Shown here piece after piece: positions 1 to 7,702 of a stretch of 8,217 bases of DNA. Positions within the stretch are counted from its first letter, which is position 1; each line of letters starts with the position of its first letter. Origin of the DNA: Tannerellaceae bacterium (GTDB lineage Bacteria > Bacteroidota > Bacteroidia > Bacteroidales > Tannerellaceae). Position numbers and translations under genes: made by a program. The notes below the pieces were generated by a model. The model searched no databases. It saw only the letters and a list, made by a program, of their open reading frames with translations, and was not told where the DNA came from. The DNA is taken from the NCBI GenBank assembly GCA_031267205.1, contig JAIRZN010000133.1:1-8217 (forward strand), written 5' to 3'.

Positions 1-41
1 CGCCGGAGGATTTGGGAGTTTCTGCGGCTATGTTTGTTTAT

Positions 42-59
42 GGAGGAGGGGCGGGGTGG
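42..59 (+). other. G-rich tract upstream of pfp (possible two-tier G-quadruplex)
   Basis: The + strand has five G runs of two to four bases (GG-GG-GGGG-GGGG-GG) separated by single bases. Seven T and then, after CT, seven A follow. Two-tier quadruplex formation is conceivable from the spacing alone. The tract lies about 80 bases before the pfp start, so it is either in the promoter region or at the end of an upstream gene running off the left edge. No function can be shown from the sequence. Confidence 0.25.
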
Positions 60-78
60 TTTTTTTCTAAAAAAATGC

Positions 79-86
79 GATATTTG
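79..86 (+). promoter_or_regulatory. Weak candidate -7 element for pfp
   Basis: GATATTTG matches the Bacteroidota -7 consensus TAnnTTTG at all defined positions except the first. It sits about 50 bases before the pfp ATG, a sensible leader length. No TTTG -33 box is found 19-21 bases upstream; that position holds a GGTTTTTTT stretch instead. This is the best promoter candidate in the leader but a weak one. Confidence 0.25.
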
Positions 87-136
87 CAGCGTTTTGCAAG
101 TAAAAATATCAATAATCATATTAATTGAATGGAAAA

Positions 137-1783
137 ATGACAAAAAGCGCTTTACAAATTGCAAGGGCGACGTATAAGCCCAAAGTTCCGGCAGCCTTGA
201 ACGGGGCGGTGAAGGCCGTAGAGGGAGAATACACGCAGTCGATTGCCGACCAGGAGGATATTAAGCTATTATTTCCCAATACGTATGGGATGCCCATCAT
301 TACGTTTGAGAAAAATACGGCCAAAACGAGTGCGCCGGCCATAAACGTGGGCGTAATCCTCTCAGGCGGACAGGCGCCGGGCGGACATAATGTGATTGCA
401 GGCCTGTTTGACGGGATAAAGGCTATCAACAACGCTTCGCGGCTGTATGGCTTTATACTTGGGCCTGGCGGGCTTATCGAACATAAGTATATGGAACTCA
501 CCGCAGGCGTTATTGATGATTACCGCAACACAGGCGGGTTCGACATGATCGGTTCGGGGCGTACAAAGCTCGAAACAAAGGAGCAGTTCGACCGTGGGCT
601 TGAAATACTTAAGGAACTTGGCATAACGGCGCTGGTTATTATCGGGGGCGATGACTCGAATACGAACGCCTGCGTACTGGCCGAATATTACAAGGCTATC
701 AACGCCGGCGTGCAGGTCATAGGCTGCCCGAAAACTATCGACGGCGACCTTAAGAACGGACAGATTGAGACGTCTTTCGGCTTCGATACAGCCTGCAAGG
801 TTTATTCCGAAGTAATAGGCAACATAGAACGCGACTGCAATTCGGCGCAGAAATATTGGCACTTCATAAAACTGATGGGCCGCTCGGCTTCGCATATCGC
901 CCTCGAATGCGCCCTTCAAACCCAGCCGAATATATGTATTATATCCGAAGAAGTGGAAGCGAAAAACATGTCGCTCGACGATATTGTGACCTATATCGCC
1001 ACCATCGTAGCGCGGCGCGCCGAAGACGGCAACAATTTCGGAACCGTGCTCATTCCCGAAGGATTAATCGAGTTCGTCCCGGCCATGAAACGCCTGATCG
1101 CCGAGCTTAACGACTATCTGGCCAAGCACGATACGGAGTTTAAGATGATAAAGAAAAGCGAGCAGCGCACCTACATAATCAGCAAGCTTACGAAGGATAA
1201 TTCAGCCCTGTACGCCAGTCTTCCCGAAGGGGTAGCCCGTCAGTTGACGCTCGACCGCGACCCGCACGGCAATGTACAGGTGTCGCTCATAGAAACCGAG
1301 AAACTGCTTTCGGAAATGGTCGGCAAGAAACTCTCGGCCTGGAAAAAGGAAGGACGCTACTGCGGTAAATTCTCCGCCCTCCACCATTTCTTCGGATACG
1401 AAGGACGTTGCGCAGCCCCGTCGAACTACGACGCCGATTACTGCTACTCGCTCGGTTACACCGCCTCCTGCCTTATCGCATCAGGCAGGACGGGATATAT
1501 GTCGTCCGTCCGCAACACCACCGCGCCGGCCGCAAAATGGATAGCCGGAGGCATCCCCGTCACCATGATGATGAATATGGAGAAACGCCACGGCGAGATG
1601 AAGCCCGTTATACAAAAGGCGCTTGTCAAACTCGACGATGCTCCCTTCAAAGCCTTCGCCGCCAAGCGCGACGAGTGGGCGTTGACGACCGCCTACGTAT
1701 ACCCCGGCCCCATACAATATTTCGGCCCGACCGAAGTAGCCGACGAGCCTACGAAGACGTTGCAGTTAGAACAACGCAAGTAA
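137..1783 (+). CDS. pfp: Pyrophosphate--fructose 6-phosphate 1-phosphotransferase (long-type PPi-PFK)
   Basis: This cytoplasmic glycolytic enzyme reversibly phosphorylates fructose 6-phosphate to fructose 1,6-bisphosphate using pyrophosphate instead of ATP. The product is 548 residues, the usual length of the long bacterial/plant-type PPi-PFK group. The diagnostic motifs are present (numbering from this ATG): GGQAPGGHN at about 77-85; GGDDSNTN at 170-177, where the second Asp of GGDD marks PPi rather than ATP use; PKTIDGDL at 198-205, with the catalytic Asp and the PPi-type Lys; and MGRSASH at 247-253, for fructose 6-phosphate binding. A TTG at 125 in the same frame would add four residues. 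I chose the ATG at 137 because the resulting N-terminus, MTKSALQIARA, is what I recall for Bacteroides orthologues. No Shine-Dalgarno is visible, as is usual in this phylum. The gene is intact, stands alone and converges on the efflux operon. Confidence 0.96.
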   Translation: MTKSALQIARATYKPKVPAALNGAVKAVEGEYTQSIADQEDIKLLFPNTYGMPIITFEKNTAKTSAPAINVGVILSGGQAPGGHNVIAGLFDGIKAINNASRLYGFILGPGGLIEHKYMELTAGVIDDYRNTGGFDMIGSGRTKLETKEQFDRGLEILKELGITALVIIGGDDSNTNACVLAEYYKAINAGVQVIGCPKTIDGDLKNGQIETSFGFDTACKVYSEVIGNIERDCNSAQKYWHFIKLMGRSASHIALECALQTQPNICIISEEVEAKNMSLDDIVTYIATIVARRAEDGNNFGTVLIPEGLIEFVPAMKRLIAELNDYLAKHDTEFKMIKKSEQRTYIISKLTKDNSALYASLPEGVARQLTLDRDPHGNVQVSLIETEKLLSEMVGKKLSAWKKEGRYCGKFSALHHFFGYEGRCAAPSNYDADYCYSLGYTASCLIASGRTGYMSSVRNTTAPAAKWIAGGIPVTMMMNMEKRHGEMKPVIQKALVKLDDAPFKAFAAKRDEWALTTAYVYPGPIQYFGPTEVADEPTKTLQLEQRK

Positions 1784-1787
1784 GGCG

Positions 1788-1815
1788 GCCGTTTAGCGGG
1801 AGACGCTTTGCCGGC
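1788..1815. terminator. Weak hairpin between convergent pfp and efflux genes
   Basis: A two-part stem lies five bases after the pfp stop: GCCG (1788-1791) pairs with CGGC (1812-1815), and AGCG (1795-1798) pairs with CGCT (1804-1807) around a GGAGA loop, with a small internal loop between the helices. No T run follows on either strand, so it is not a convincing intrinsic terminator. It is the only secondary structure I see in the 64-base gap where the two transcripts meet. Confidence 0.25.
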
Positions 1816-1847
1816 ATACATATAATAATAAGGAAGCGGCGCGGAGT

Positions 1848-4800
1848 TCAGAATCCTCCCCCCAAGGCCTTAAAAAGATTTACGAAAGACAGGTATTCGC
1901 CGAGTATGGCGTGATTAAGACTTATTTGGGCGTCTAAGGAGCTGCGTTGAGCGTCGAGGACGTCCATATAGTTTGTAATTCCGTTGATATATTGGAGGTA
2001 GGCAAGTTGGGAGTGGCTCTGCGCCGAAGTTTCGAGCCTCGCGAACGAACGCCTTACCTCCTTCGCCTTGCGCAGGTTCACGATAGCGCTACTTACCTCC
2101 CTGAAAGCATTTAAAGTTTCCTTCTGATACGTGTACATGGCCTGTTCGTATGCCGCACGTTCGGCCCTCAGGCGCGCACGTTTTTTCCCCATATCAAATA
2201 ATGGAGCAAGCAAGTTGCCGGCGACGAACCATGCCGGACTTTTGAGTAACTCGGCCAGTTCTGCGCTTTCATATCCCAGATTGCCGGTGAGCGTGATTTT
2301 GGGGAAGAGATCCGCCTGCGCTATTCCAACCTTTGCATTGGCCTGGCGTAATTGTTGCTCTGCGCGGCGCATATCCGGCCGCCGTTCCAGCAACGAAGCC
2401 GGCAGTCCGGAGGGCAACTCGTCGGGCAGGTGAATCGCGCCCACAGGCAAGCCGCGCGGTATGTCGCCCGGATAATTACCGAGCAGGAAGGAGAGATCGT
2501 TCTCCTTGAGCCTTATCTTCTGTTCCAGTTCGGGGAGCATCGTCTCGGTGCGCGCAAGTTCTATCTCCGCCTGTCGGAAAGACGTCTCCGACGTAAGCCC
2601 GCCCTCAAAGCGCAATTTAGCCAGCCTCACCCCTTCGCGTCGCGCATCTACGGTCTGTTGGATGATAAAAAGCTCGCGGTCGAAAGAAGAAAGCTCAAAG
2701 TAAGCGGCGGCGACTTCGGATATGACAGCCAGTCTCAAAGCCTCCCTCGCCTCGACGCTCTGCATGTAAACAGCCACGTCGGCCTCGTTGCGCCGGCGCA
2801 AGTTTCCCCATAAATCCAGTTCCCAGGATACTACGGCCTTGATTCCCGCTTCCGGGTCGGGCGAAGGATTGTCGCCGCCATAGTTGAGCTTTTCCTCCTG
2901 CCCATACGCCTGAAGGCCGACCGAGGGGAACATTTCGGCTAAAGATATACGCTTCAAGGCAGCCGTTTCCCTTATGCGCGCGGCCGCAACAAGTATGTCC
3001 CTGTTATTTTCGAGCGCAGTATTGATGAGACGTTGCAGGACGGTATCGGAGAATAAGGTTTGCCACGACTGCAATTCGTCATCCGTGACGGAATCCGCGC
3101 CCGCATCGCGTATAATAGCAGGCAGATGCAGTTCGGGACGGATATAATCCCTGCCCGCCTTGCATGAAGCAAAGCCGGTAATCGCCAGCAGCAACAGTAG
3201 GGCGGAAACCGGTTTGCCCGATCGCGCCTTACGCTTAAGCTTGTATATTACAACAAAAAAGAAGGGAGCCATCACAATACCCGCCGTGATAGCAGCCAAC
3301 ATGCCGAAGAAGACGCCCGTGCCTATACTCTGCCGCGACACCGACCCCGGCCCTCCGGCAACAACCATCGGAAGCATTCCGAGAATGAAAGCCAGCGACG
3401 TCATAAGTATAGGGCGAAAACGCATCCTCGCCGCATGAATAGCCGCCTTGGTAACGTCGACGCCCGCGTCTATCCGCACTTTGGCAAACTCCACGATAAG
3501 TATAGCGTTCTTGGCCGCCAATCCCATCAGTGTGACCAATCCTATCTGGAAATATATATCATTATGCAATCCCGCAATCCATACCCCTACGAACGCTCCG
3601 AAAGCCGCCACAGGCAGCGAGAGCAAGACGGCAGCCGGCGTCAGCCAACTCTCGTAAAGAGCGGCAAGGAAGAGAAACACAAAAAGAAAGACTAATCCCA
3701 GTACAAGCCCCGTCTTTCCCTCCGCCTTTTTCTCCTGGTAGGAAAGTCCACTCCATTCCATTCCGATAGATGCAGGCAAGCGTTCGCTCACTATGCGTTG
3801 CATAACCGCCATTGCCTCGCCGGAGCTATATCCGTGGGCAGCTACCGCGCTTATAGAAGCTGTGGAAAACATATTGAACCGCTTGATAGCTCCGGGCCCC
3901 GTGATATAATGAGTCGAGCCGAGCGCCGTCAGGGGAATCATAGACCCGTCCTGCGCACGGACGAAAAACATATCTATATTGTCCTTAGTAGCCCTGTAAG
4001 GAGCTTCGGCCTGTATATATACGCGGTATATGCGATTAAACATATTGAAGTCGTTGACGTATACGGAACCCAAGTAGGCTTTCATGGTCGAAAAGACATC
4101 CGCCACCGGAATACCGAGGAACTTGGCCTGGTCGCGGTTTACGTCGAAGTACAATTGCGGTATCTCAGGTTGCATGGCCGAGGATACGCTCCTCAGTTCA
4201 GGCGCCTGCGAGGCATACAGCAGAAAGGTATCCGCAGCAGCGCGCAGAGTTTCCCAACCGGCATCGCCGCGGGCTTCGATCTGCATTTCGATGCCGCCAC
4301 TCTCCCCAAGTCCCGGAATAACCGGCGGGCGATTGAGGTAGGCCTTTATCTCCGGGTAATAATAGAACTCTTTGCGCGCCGCCTCCATAACGTTTGCCAC
4401 ATCCATGCCGGAGGACTTCCGCTCCTTCCATGGTTTCAGTATAACAGTCAGCATAGCCCGGCTTTGCGACGTACCTATGCGCGAACTGCTGCCCGTAAGG
4501 TTCTGCACGTATGCCACAGCGGGCAGACTTTGCAGGAAAGCGATGGCGCGGTCGGTTACTATGCGCGTGCGTTCGAGGGTAGCGCCTTCGGGCATCTCCA
4601 TCTCGACGGTAAAAAATCCCTGGTCTTCCTCAGGTATAAAACTCGAAGGTATAACCCTGTTCAATACGAAAACAAAGACAAGCGAGAGTCCGAATACAGT
4701 CAGCACGCGCCGCGGATGCCCGATAGCCCGATGGAGCATTTTTATGTAATAGCTGTTACCCTTCGCGAGCCAGGTATTTATCCATTGAAATACGGCAGGT

Positions 4801-6314
4801 TTCCTTTTTGAAGGAGGACGCAGTATGATCGCGCACATGGCCGGGCTTAATGTCAAGGCGACTACGGTAGACAGTATGACCGACACGGCTATGGTGATGG
4901 AGAATTGTCTGTACAATAATCCCGTTATCCCGCTCAGGAAACTTACGGGAACGAATACGGCCGCCAACACCAGCGAAGTAGCTATCAACGCTCCGGTGAG
5001 TTCGTTCATCGCCTTGTGCGTAGCTTCGCGTGGCGGTAGCTTTTCTTTTTCCATGATGCGTTCTACATTCTCGACAACGACGATGGCGTCGTCAACTACG
5101 ATACCGATCGAGAGTATCAATCCCAGCAGCGTAAGCATATTGAGCGAGAAGCCCATAGCAAGCATAAAGCCAAACGTCCCAATCAGCGAAATAGGCACGG
5201 CAATGGTAGGAATAAGCGCCGCCCGCCAGTTCTGAAGCGAAAGAAACACGACGAGCACAACCAGCAGCAAAGCTTCAAACAAAGTCTTATATACCTCGCG
5301 TATGGATTGCGAAACGTATTCGGTCATGTCAAAGGGGAAGAGATATTCCAATCCTTCGGGGAAGTTACTGCTGATTTCCTTCATGCTCTGCCTCACATTC
5401 TTGGCCACCTCCAAGGCATTTGCGCCGGGGAGCGTATAAATATTCAGTATAGCGGCATTGCGCCCGTTCAGTCCGCTCTCGGTAGAGTATGAGGAAGCTT
5501 CCAGCGAAACACGTGCTACGTCGCGCAACCTGACAATGGAGCCGTCGGAATTAGCTCTTACAACAATATCCTCAAACTCCTCTACGGTCGACAGCCGTCC
5601 GTGCGCCGTTACGGGAAGAGTGACGTCGACGTCGAGCACAGGTTGCTTGCCCAGTTCGCCGGCTGCCGATTCGCGGTTCTGATCCTGAAGAGCCTTCTGC
5701 AAGTCTTGCACCGTAAGCCCCATATTGGCCAGGCGGTCGGGATATACCCATATCTGCATACCGTAATAACGACTGCCGACATTGGACACCCTCCCCACGC
5801 CCGGTATGCGGCGCAGGACGTCAAGGACGTTGATAGTTGCAAAATTGCTCAAGTATATTTCGTCAAATCGAGGGTCGTCGGATATAAGGCTAAGTGTCAT
5901 CAATTGGCTTGGCGACTGCCGTTCAACCGTGATGCCGTTCTGCACTACTTCGGCAGGCAATCGCGATTCGGCTAACTTTACCCTGTTCTGTATTTCCACG
6001 GCCGAGAATTCGGGATTAGCGCCTACCTCGAAGGTTATAGTCACCGTTAAGCCGCCTGAATTAGAACTGCTGCTCTGCATATAAGCCATGCCCGGCGTAC
6101 CGTTAAGTTCCTGTTCTATCGGAGTAGCCACCGCCTGCGAAACGGTAAGCGCGCTGGCTCCGGGATAAGTAGCGTTCACGCGAACAACGGGCGGCGTTAT
6201 CTGCGGATACTGGTCGACCGGCAATAACATTAACCCAATGATTCCCACAACAACAATCAATACGGACAAAACCGTCGAGAATACAGGGCGGTCGATAAAA
6301 AATACCGGACTCAT
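1848..6314 (-). CDS. RND multidrug efflux permease fused to a NodT/TolC-type outer-membrane factor
   Basis: This is one uninterrupted frame of 1488 residues. Residues 1 to about 1030 form a complete HAE1/AcrB-type proton-driven drug exporter of the inner membrane. The first helix follows MSPVFFIDRPVFS. The TM4 proton-relay pair is D408/D409 in GIVVDDAIVVVENV, the partner Lys is K935 in GLAAKNAILIVEF, and R965 lies in the ARMRFRPILMTS segment. The final helix ends near residue 1024. Residues 1025-1050 form a basic stretch plus a hydrophobic stretch ending in GFAS, and C1051 starts a complete outer-membrane-factor lipoprotein. That part has WELDLWGNLRR at 1164-1174, the NodT signature LLERRPDMRRAE at 1308-1319, ANAKVGIAQADLFP at 1325-1338, and a typical LGGGF C-terminus. 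Such halves are normally separate genes of roughly 1030-1060 and 450-480 codons, so neither is shortened. The start ATG overlaps the adaptor stop (ATGA) and has a good Shine-Dalgarno, so the pair is translationally coupled. Substrates cannot be told from sequence. Confidence 0.95.
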   Translation of the reverse strand: MSPVFFIDRPVFSTVLSVLIVVVGIIGLMLLPVDQYPQITPPVVRVNATYPGASALTVSQAVATPIEQELNGTPGMAYMQSSSSNSGGLTVTITFEVGANPEFSAVEIQNRVKLAESRLPAEVVQNGITVERQSPSQLMTLSLISDDPRFDEIYLSNFATINVLDVLRRIPGVGRVSNVGSRYYGMQIWVYPDRLANMGLTVQDLQKALQDQNRESAAGELGKQPVLDVDVTLPVTAHGRLSTVEEFEDIVVRANSDGSIVRLRDVARVSLEASSYSTESGLNGRNAAILNIYTLPGANALEVAKNVRQSMKEISSNFPEGLEYLFPFDMTEYVSQSIREVYKTLFEALLLVVLVVFLSLQNWRAALIPTIAVPISLIGTFGFMLAMGFSLNMLTLLGLILSIGIVVDDAIVVVENVERIMEKEKLPPREATHKAMNELTGALIATSLVLAAVFVPVSFLSGITGLLYRQFSITIAVSVILSTVVALTLSPAMCAIILRPPSKRKPAVFQWINTWLAKGNSYYIKMLHRAIGHPRRVLTVFGLSLVFVFVLNRVIPSSFIPEEDQGFFTVEMEMPEGATLERTRIVTDRAIAFLQSLPAVAYVQNLTGSSSRIGTSQSRAMLTVILKPWKERKSSGMDVANVMEAARKEFYYYPEIKAYLNRPPVIPGLGESGGIEMQIEARGDAGWETLRAAADTFLLYASQAPELRSVSSAMQPEIPQLYFDVNRDQAKFLGIPVADVFSTMKAYLGSVYVNDFNMFNRIYRVYIQAEAPYRATKDNIDMFFVRAQDGSMIPLTALGSTHYITGPGAIKRFNMFSTASISAVAAHGYSSGEAMAVMQRIVSERLPASIGMEWSGLSYQEKKAEGKTGLVLGLVFLFVFLFLAALYESWLTPAAVLLSLPVAAFGAFVGVWIAGLHNDIYFQIGLVTLMGLAAKNAILIVEFAKVRIDAGVDVTKAAIHAARMRFRPILMTSLAFILGMLPMVVAGGPGSVSRQSIGTGVFFGMLAAITAGIVMAPFFFVVIYKLKRKARSGKPVSALLLLLAITGFASCKAGRDYIRPELHLPAIIRDAGADSVTDDELQSWQTLFSDTVLQRLINTALENNRDILVAAARIRETAALKRISLAEMFPSVGLQAYGQEEKLNYGGDNPSPDPEAGIKAVVSWELDLWGNLRRRNEADVAVYMQSVEAREALRLAVISEVAAAYFELSSFDRELFIIQQTVDARREGVRLAKLRFEGGLTSETSFRQAEIELARTETMLPELEQKIRLKENDLSFLLGNYPGDIPRGLPVGAIHLPDELPSGLPASLLERRPDMRRAEQQLRQANAKVGIAQADLFPKITLTGNLGYESAELAELLKSPAWFVAGNLLAPLFDMGKKRARLRAERAAYEQAMYTYQKETLNAFREVSSAIVNLRKAKEVRRSFARLETSAQSHSQLAYLQYINGITNYMDVLDAQRSSLDAQISLNHAILGEYLSFVNLFKALGGGF
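3162..3245 (-). other. Permease/outer-membrane-factor junction with lipoprotein signal peptide
   Basis: This encodes residues 1024-1051 of the fusion. It reads as the end of the last permease helix, a basic n-region (KLKRKARSGK, 1025-1034), a short hydrophobic h-region (VSALLLLLAITGF, 1036-1048) and A-S-C, with Cys1051 as candidate lipidation site. The -3 Phe is not the textbook Leu, but such relaxed lipoboxes occur in Bacteroidota. No ATG, GTG or usable TTG exists near the n-region, and no stop interrupts the frame, so a separate initiation for the second half is not evident. Since an RND permease ends in the cytoplasm, this segment has the right orientation to insert as an internal signal peptide. 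Confidence 0.8.
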
Positions 6315-7468
6315 ACCTTATCCTCCTCCCGTAGCGCTTCCAAAGCCTCCTCGTCATCCGATTCGACCGCACGCACACTCATTCCGGGCGTCAGTTTATG
6401 GTATCCTTCCGTCACTACCTGCTCGTTTTCGCCCAAGCCGCGCTCTATCACAATGCTGTTCGTTATTTCGGGACCTATCTGTACGAAACGTTTCTCGGCT
6501 ATTCCATCCCGCCTTATTATGTAGATAAATGCGCCCCCTTCTTCTATCGACAGAGCCTTACGTGGAACGACAATGGCTCGTTCGCGCACATCCAGCAACA
6601 GCTTCACCCTGGTAAACTGTCCCGGTAACAGACGCTGATTAGGATTAGGCAATTCAGCGCGCACGCCGAACGTACCGGTCTTAGGGTCGACTATGGGATC
6701 GGCAAAGTCGACATATCCGGTCACCGGATATTCGGTATTATCGGCCAATGTAACAGTAACCGAAGGTTGCCATGAGCGAGTGGAATCGCGTTCGCCAAAG
6801 CGCACATTACGCCGTTCGGCCCTCAAGTAATCCAAGGCCGTCATCTTGAAATCCACCAATATAGTATCACTCTTTACGACAGCCGCGAGCTTAGAGTTCA
6901 CCCCCGGCCCAACCAAAGCGCCTACATCCACGAAACGTTCGCTTATATAGCCGGCAATAGGAGATGTGACGGTCGTATAGTTCAATTCCAATTGAGCCTG
7001 GTCTAATTCCGCTTTGCTTATTGCGATATTGGCCTCGGCATCCTCTAAGGCGGCTGTTGCATTATCCAAGTCTAAGCGGCTGGCGGCGTGTTGTTCGTAC
7101 AGAGGCGTAAGACGTTCCACATCGCGTTTCGACTTGGCGGCCTGCGCTTCGGACTTTTTTAGTTGCGCTTTGGCCTTTTCCAACCGAGCCTTATATAACG
7201 CCGAGTTAATAACGAACAAAGGTTCATTCTGCCTCACATATTTACCTTCTTCAAAGAGCATATTCTCCAGATACCCTTCCACGCGGGCATGAATCTCGAC
7301 ATAACTCGCGGCGCGAATACGGCCTACATACTCGCCGAATATATGTACGTTTTGTTTAGTTGGTTTTTCAATAATAACAATCGGAAGATAGGGATCTTCT
7401 TTCTTACGGCATCCGAAAGCTAACAAGATTAATATTGCTATTAAACATTTTTTCTCCAGGTATTTCAT
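6311..7468 (-). CDS. RND efflux periplasmic adaptor (membrane fusion protein), lipoprotein
   Basis: This 385-residue protein belongs to the HlyD/AcrA/MexE family. It bridges the inner-membrane permease and the outer-membrane channel in the periplasm. A type II signal peptide is visible: basic start MKYLEKK, hydrophobic ILILLAFG, lipidated Cys20. The lipoyl-like first half includes IHARVEGYLENM (59-70). An Ala/Glu/Lys-rich coiled-coil hairpin follows at about 90-160, then the second lipoyl half YTTVTSPIAGYISERF (164-179), the beta-barrel at about 200-290 with DPKTGTFGVRAELPNPNQRL (261-280) and PGQFTRVKL, and a membrane-proximal domain. The acidic tail ends EEDKV. Length and order are normal for the family. 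The ATG at 7468 has no Shine-Dalgarno, only an AT-rich leader. The stop overlaps the permease start by ATGA, so both proteins should be made together. No regulator gene adjoins it. Confidence 0.96.
   Translation of the reverse strand: MKYLEKKCLIAILILLAFGCRKKEDPYLPIVIIEKPTKQNVHIFGEYVGRIRAASYVEIHARVEGYLENMLFEEGKYVRQNEPLFVINSALYKARLEKAKAQLKKSEAQAAKSKRDVERLTPLYEQHAASRLDLDNATAALEDAEANIAISKAELDQAQLELNYTTVTSPIAGYISERFVDVGALVGPGVNSKLAAVVKSDTILVDFKMTALDYLRAERRNVRFGERDSTRSWQPSVTVTLADNTEYPVTGYVDFADPIVDPKTGTFGVRAELPNPNQRLLPGQFTRVKLLLDVRERAIVVPRKALSIEEGGAFIYIIRRDGIAEKRFVQIGPEITNSIVIERGLGENEQVVTEGYHKLTPGMSVRAVESDDEEALEALREEDKV
6322..6327 (-). promoter_or_regulatory. Shine-Dalgarno for the permease fusion inside the adaptor 3' end
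   Basis: On the minus strand AGGAGG lies 7 bases before the permease ATG, within the codons for the final EEDKV residues of the adaptor. A canonical site is unusual here, since the other genes in the window start without one. With the ATGA overlap it fixes the start at 6314 and indicates coupled translation. Confidence 0.7.
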
Positions 7469-7480
7469 ACGAATAAAAAT

Positions 7481-7549
7481 TTAAGAATGGAAGGTATCAA
7501 ATTCAGCAACCTGTTTGTTAATCTCCTTTGGTGCAGACTGTGTTTTCAT
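7481..7549 (-). CDS. Possible 22-residue leader peptide upstream of the adaptor
   Basis: An ATG at 7549 opens a 22-codon frame, MKTQSAPKEINKQVAEFDTF then HS, ending in TAA only 12 bases before the adaptor ATG. An in-frame GTG would lengthen it by four residues. The composition is hydrophilic, with no signal peptide or run of rare residues. The tight spacing to the adaptor start would suit a translated leader or translational coupling. A frame this short also arises by chance, and the site lacks a Shine-Dalgarno. I do not recognise the peptide. Confidence 0.2.
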   Translation of the reverse strand: MKTQSAPKEINKQVAEFDTFHS

Positions 7550-7617
7550 GCTTTGTTTCACGTGTGTACTCAGATATTAAATAAACGTCACTCCGTACAT
7601 AAAACAAATAAAACCAA

Positions 7618-7636
7618 CATATTGTTCAATAATATG
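7618..7636. promoter_or_regulatory. Operator-like palindrome upstream of the efflux operon
   Basis: CATATT (7618-7623) and AATATG (7631-7636) are perfect inverted repeats with a 7-base spacer. A second, offset repeat ATTG/CAAT lies inside. The site is 150 bases upstream of the adaptor start in non-coding DNA, a reasonable place for a dimeric repressor such as a TetR or MarR protein. AT-rich DNA produces such palindromes readily and no cognate regulator is encoded nearby, so the assignment is tentative. Confidence 0.25.
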
Positions 7637-7662
7637 TCAGTCTTAAATACACATATGGTATG

Positions 7663-7700
7663 AAAAAAAAGGAGAACCTTGCGAACAAGATTCTCCTTTT
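7663..7700 (-). terminator. Strong intrinsic terminator of the ncRNA transcript
   Basis: Read on the minus strand, AAAAGGAGAA pairs with UUCUCCUUUU, followed inward by a U-G wobble and CUUG/CAAG around a UUCG tetraloop. This gives a 15-bp stem that runs straight into eight U residues (7663-7670). On the plus strand the wobble becomes a C-A mismatch and the loop is CGAA, so the structure is built for leftward transcription. It closes the small RNA and separates it from the efflux operon. Confidence 0.9.
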
Positions 7701-7702
7701 AC

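Larger units (their letters stand above)
7469..7662. other. AT-rich leader of the efflux operon
   Basis: These 194 bases separate the ncRNA terminator from the adaptor gene. They are markedly AT-richer than the flanking genes and should hold the pump promoter. I found no full match to the TTTG / TAnnTTTG consensus on the minus strand. The nearest is TTTATTTG near 7600, one mismatch, without a correctly spaced -33 box. The stretch also contains a short ORF and an operator-like palindrome, listed separately. No regulator gene is present. Confidence 0.6.

Noticed and set aside
3..128. Open frame 3 at the left edge ending in TGA at 126-128, possibly the C-terminus of an upstream gene
   Set aside because: Only 41 codons are visible, frame 1 is open for even longer, and the residues match no family I recognise. 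It cannot be told from chance without more upstream sequence.
362..919. A 185-codon antisense frame within pfp
   Set aside because: It lies opposite the catalytic motifs of pfp and resembles no known protein; it is a by-product of codon usage in pfp.
3798..4811. A 337-codon open frame on the + strand opposite the permease
   Set aside because: It is antisense to well-conserved RND permease codons, has no recognisable domains and has a basic, low-hydrophobicity composition typical of a shadow frame.
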